Assembly: GCA_017557435.1 (NCBI GenBank)
Contig: JAFYYR010000013.1
Coordinates: forward strand, 1 to 64,000
Length of the DNA: 64,000 nucleotides
DNA from: Pseudobutyrivibrio sp.
GTDB lineage: Bacteria; Bacillota; Clostridia; Lachnospirales; Lachnospiraceae
Reading direction: 5' to 3'
The notes beneath the pieces are model-generated. The model saw only the letters and a program-made list of their open reading frames with translations, ran no database searches and had not been told where the DNA came from. A program made the translations under genes and the position numbers. Below are positions 61,274 to 64,000 of the stretch, one piece after another (the stretch's first letter is position 1; each line of letters opens with the position of its first letter).

Positions 61274-61978
61274 ATGTTAAAGGTTGAGAACTTAGTAGTT
61301 AATTATGGAGTTATTCAGGCTCTTAAAGGCATAAGTTTTGAAGTAAATGAAGGCGAAGTTATTGCCCTTATCGGTGCCAATGGCGCAGGTAAGACAACTA
61401 CCCTTCAGACTATTTCTGGAATGCTTTCTCCTAACTCAGGTAGTGTACTGTTAAATGGCGTTGATATTACTACAATTCCAGGCCATAAAATAGTGTCTAT
61501 GGGTATGGCTCATGTACCTGAAGGACGTAGAGTTTTCCCTGGATTAACAGTGCTTGAAAACTTGAAAATGGGAGCTTATACTAGAAGTAACAAGACAGAA
61601 ATAGCTAATACATTAGAGAGGGTTTACGAGAGTTTCCCACGACTTAAGGAGAGACAGAATCAGCTAGCTGGTACACTTTCAGGTGGCGAGCAGCAGATGC
61701 TTGCAATGGGGCGTGCCCTTATGAGTAATCCTAAAATCGTACTTATGGATGAGCCATCAATGGGACTTTCACCTATCTATGTAGATGAGATTTTTAAAAT
61801 CATTCAGTCTATTTCTGACGCAGGCACCACAGTACTTCTTGTAGAGCAGAATGCTAAGAAGGCACTTGCAATAGCAGATAGAGCATACGTACTTGAGACA
61901 GGTAATGTGGTTCTTTCTGGTGATGCTAAGGACCTACTTAATGATGATTCTATCAAGAAGGCATACTTGGGCGAGTAG
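61274..61978 (+). CDS. livF: Branched-chain amino-acid ABC transporter ATP-binding protein LivF
   Basis: A 234-residue ATPase. Walker A is GANGAGKTT (about 33-41), VPEGRRVFPGLTVLENL is characteristic of LivF, the signature is LSGGEQQMLAMGRAL and Walker B is IVLMDEPSMGLSP. It is the last gene of the livKHMGF operon and pairs with LivG. Confidence 0.95.
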   Translation: MLKVENLVVNYGVIQALKGISFEVNEGEVIALIGANGAGKTTTLQTISGMLSPNSGSVLLNGVDITTIPGHKIVSMGMAHVPEGRRVFPGLTVLENLKMGAYTRSNKTEIANTLERVYESFPRLKERQNQLAGTLSGGEQQMLAMGRALMSNPKIVLMDEPSMGLSPIYVDEIFKIIQSISDAGTTVLLVEQNAKKALAIADRAYVLETGNVVLSGDAKDLLNDDSIKKAYLGE

Positions 61979-62072
61979 AATATGCAGTTCTATGTGGAGA
62001 TTTCTTAGGGGCTGTTAGACCGTTGTTACTAGGACTTTTCTTATAGGATTGCAAATAATAAGGGGGGCTAGT

Positions 62073-62696
62073 ATGGAGGAGAAGAAGCTAGTTATTTCTA
62101 TTGCACGTAGTTACGGATCTGGTGGTTTAACCCTTGCTAAGAAACTGTCGAAGGAATTGGGGATTCCAGTATACGACAGAGAGATTCTACGAATGGCCTC
62201 GGACCAGAGTGGAATCAACGAAGAGTTATTTGGTCAGGTGGATGAGACGGTTAGGAAGATTTTCCTTTCCACTAAGGGCAAGTACAAAGGCATGCCACTG
62301 ACACCTGAGTACGCAGCATTTACTTCTGATGACAATCTATTTGAGCTTCAGGCTGATGTTATCAAGAGGATTGCCAACACACAGAGTTGTATTTTTGTAG
62401 GTCGCTGCGCTGATTATATCCTTAGGGATAGACCTTATGTGCTTTCGCTTTTCTTCTATGCATCTGAAGAGGATTGCTTAGCGAGACTTAGAAAGCAGGT
62501 TAGCGGAACTGACGAGGAGCTTATTAAGAGGATGCATGCCATCGACAAGCATCGTGCAGATTACTATAAGTACTACACGGGCCGTGATTGGAATGATGCA
62601 AGGAACTATGACTTCTGCTTAGACACAGGAGTGATGGATTACGATAAGCTAATCGAAGTAGTTAAGGCCTACATAGACATAAAAAATAGAGAATAG
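62073..62696 (+). CDS. Cytidylate kinase-like protein
   Basis: A 207-residue P-loop kinase of the cytidylate-kinase-like family. ISIARSYGSGGLTLAKKLSKEL near the N-terminus is the nucleotide-binding loop, in a GSGG form, and YDREIL follows. VGRCADYIL near residue 110 and the late YYKYYTGRDWNDARNYDFCLDT are typical of this family, whose substrate is not established. The ATG at 62073 has AGGGGGG upstream. It has its own terminator. Confidence 0.85.
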   Translation: MEEKKLVISIARSYGSGGLTLAKKLSKELGIPVYDREILRMASDQSGINEELFGQVDETVRKIFLSTKGKYKGMPLTPEYAAFTSDDNLFELQADVIKRIANTQSCIFVGRCADYILRDRPYVLSLFFYASEEDCLARLRKQVSGTDEELIKRMHAIDKHRADYYKYYTGRDWNDARNYDFCLDTGVMDYDKLIEVVKAYIDIKNRE

Positions 62697-62717
62697 CTAT
62701 ATTGAACAAGTGATTTT

Positions 62718-62747
62718 AGGAAGCAGCTTACGGCTGCTTCCTTTATT
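62718..62747 (+). terminator. Intrinsic terminator after the kinase-like gene
   Basis: AGGAAGCAGC / GCTGCTTCCT stem around TTACG, followed by TTATTTG. Confidence 0.85.
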
Positions 62748-62872
62748 TGTTGGCAGTAATGTAAAATAAGCTGTAATAATGAAATATAAGGCATAAAAGT
62801 AGAATTTTATTTGATAATATATATAATGAAATAAGGTCAGATAGAGAAAGATTTTATTGAAAGGTAATTTAT

Positions 62873-64000
62873 ATGAATCTTAAAGTTTTAAAAACACTTG
62901 AATATGACAAGATAGTGGCGAGACTTTCTGAGAAGGCTACCTGCGAGGCAGGAAGGCTCAGATGTCAGCAGCTTCTTCCTATAAATGATATAGAAGAGAT
63001 AAAGGTAATGCAGTCGGAGACTGCCAGCGCTTTTAATAGACTTATTAAGGTGGGAGATGTAAGTGCCAGTGGAACAACTGATTTGCGTCCATCTCTTGCA
63101 AGGCTTGAGCTGGGCTCATCTCTTACAATAGAAGAGATTCTAGCTGTAGCTAATGTGCTAGAGGTGACAAAGCGTGTATCTGCCTACGGCAAGCAGCTTG
63201 AAGGGGAAGATGCCCTTAGCTTCTACTTTAATGGGCTTTCTCCAGAGGTGGCAATATTAAATGAAATTCGCCGCTGCATTATAGATGAAGAGACAATAGC
63301 AGATGATGCCAGCACAGCTCTTTTTGATATAAGAAAGGGCATGCAGCGCACAAATGACAAGATAAAGAGTGTAATGAACTCTCTGCTTAATAATTCAACT
63401 ACAAGAGGCTATCTCCAGGAGCCAGTAGTTACAATGCGTCAGGGCAGATATTGTCTTCCAGTGCGCTCAGATTATAAATCAAGAGTTCCAGGTATGGTTC
63501 ATGATCAGTCATCTACAGGTTCTACATTCTTTATTGAGCCAATGCAGGCTGTTGATTTGAACAATGAGATGCGAGAGCTTCAGGTTAGAGAGCAGGATGA
63601 GATAGAAAGAATCCTTGCAACACTTTCAAATAGAATTGCAGAGGCTTCAGAGGGAATCATCAGAAACTTCGAGCTTCTTACAGAGATAGATTTCAACCTA
63701 GCTAAGGGTCGTTATGCAGTAGAGCTTAATGCCTGCAGCCCAGAGTTTAATGAAGATGGAATCATTAATTTACGTGGAGCACGCCATCCACTTTTGGACC
63801 CAAAGAAAGTAGTGGCAACTGATATTAAATTAGGTGATGATTACAATCTTCTTTTGGTTACAGGTCCAAATACCGGTGGTAAGACAGTATCCCTTAAGAC
63901 CTGTGGATTGCTTACACTTATGGCCCAGGCAGGACTTCATATTCCAGTTAAGGATAGAAGCCAGGTAGCGGTATTTGATGACGTATATGCAGATATAGGT
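62873..64000 (+). CDS. mutS2: MutS2 family DNA/ribosome-associated ATPase (partial, cut by window end)
   Basis: The first 376 codons of a MutS2-type protein; the frame is open to the last base. It begins MNLKVLKTLEYDKIVARLSE, which is typical of MutS2, lacks the mismatch-recognition domain of MutS, and reaches the Walker A GPNTGGKTVS at residues 331-340. The rest of the ATPase and any C-terminal Smr nuclease lie outside the window. MutS2 suppresses recombination or, in B. subtilis, rescues collided ribosomes. AAAGG lies upstream of the ATG. Confidence 0.93.
   Translation, partial: MNLKVLKTLEYDKIVARLSEKATCEAGRLRCQQLLPINDIEEIKVMQSETASAFNRLIKVGDVSASGTTDLRPSLARLELGSSLTIEEILAVANVLEVTKRVSAYGKQLEGEDALSFYFNGLSPEVAILNEIRRCIIDEETIADDASTALFDIRKGMQRTNDKIKSVMNSLLNNSTTRGYLQEPVVTMRQGRYCLPVRSDYKSRVPGMVHDQSSTGSTFFIEPMQAVDLNNEMRELQVREQDEIERILATLSNRIAEASEGIIRNFELLTEIDFNLAKGRYAVELNACSPEFNEDGIINLRGARHPLLDPKKVVATDIKLGDDYNLLLVTGPNTGGKTVSLKTCGLLTLMAQAGLHIPVKDRSQVAVFDDVYADIG

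Noticed and set aside
1-64000. tRNA or rRNA genes and CRISPR arrays
   Set aside because: I looked in the larger spacers and found no cloverleaf, CCA-like end, rRNA core sequence or regularly spaced repeats.

Overview
The window reads as a chromosomal segment of a low-GC, Gram-positive anaerobe of the Lachnospiraceae type (Butyrivibrio/Pseudobutyrivibrio/Roseburia-like). This rests on gene content (Veg, long-form HPF, NiaR, AlaX, YhaO/YhaN, class-B-like sortase with a PKTxD sorting signal, MutS2), AGGAGG ribosome-binding sites, frequent TTG starts and A/T-rich intergenic DNA. Species is not determinable from what I can see.

Layout. 1-1.4 kb: a long-palindrome repeat, then a VbhA-like antitoxin and a Fic toxin. 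1.6-15.4 kb: a surface module with a 3356-residue secreted repeat protein, a sortase, a sortase-anchored leucine-rich-repeat protein and a YhhN-type membrane protein. 16.1-23.9 kb: a lipid-anchored or membrane-anchored SGNH hydrolase (minus strand), then NAD(P)H-hydrate repair (Nnr), a Nudix/NrtR-like protein, NadE, asparaginase, AlaX and a YARHG protein. 24-25.4 kb: acyltransferase and a TSCPD protein. 26.2-29.8 kb: nadA-nadB-nadC-niaR, a complete de novo NAD operon with its repressor. 30-37.9 kb: ung, a hybrid histidine kinase with a double-receiver protein, and an SbcD/SbcC-like pair. 38.5-41.5 kb (minus): zinc-ribbon protein, MurD and a MurL-like PP-loop protein, which together suggest the MurD2-MurL route to D-glutamate in peptidoglycan. 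41.6-47.98 kb: WYL regulator, SDR reductase, HPF, XRE regulator, Ddl, MurF. 48-52.7 kb (minus): transglutaminase/DUF58/MoxR operon and PlsC. 52.9-56.9 kb: Veg, NlpC/P60 hydrolase, PrsA-N-like protein, methionine aminopeptidase, RsuA. 57-62 kb: a complete livKHMGF branched-chain amino-acid ABC operon. 62-64 kb: cytidylate-kinase-like protein and a truncated mutS2.

The most unusual content is noncoding. Four intergenic spacers (about 1-440, 15444-16070, 25413-26110, 37909-38556) are filled by giant imperfect palindromes of roughly 630-700 nt. Each has the same apex: a three-way junction with a GC-rich hairpin carrying a GGAC loop. They also share an internal motif in which a U.U mismatch and tandem G.A pairs are kept while flanking base pairs covary. 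Arms differ in sequence between copies but stay complementary within a copy, the expected pattern for a selected RNA (or cruciform) structure. A second, smaller family (29834-29988, 42646-42730, 58246-58400) shares a stem with a conserved bulged U. A third, single-copy structured element (53235-53430) has an 18-bp perfect closing stem and two large arms. I do not recognise any of the three as a named family. All structures were folded by eye, so covariance searches are needed to confirm them.

Central themes are NAD synthesis and repair (nnr, Nudix, nadE, nadABC, niaR), peptidoglycan assembly (murD, murL-like, ddl, murF, NlpC/P60) and cell-surface display.
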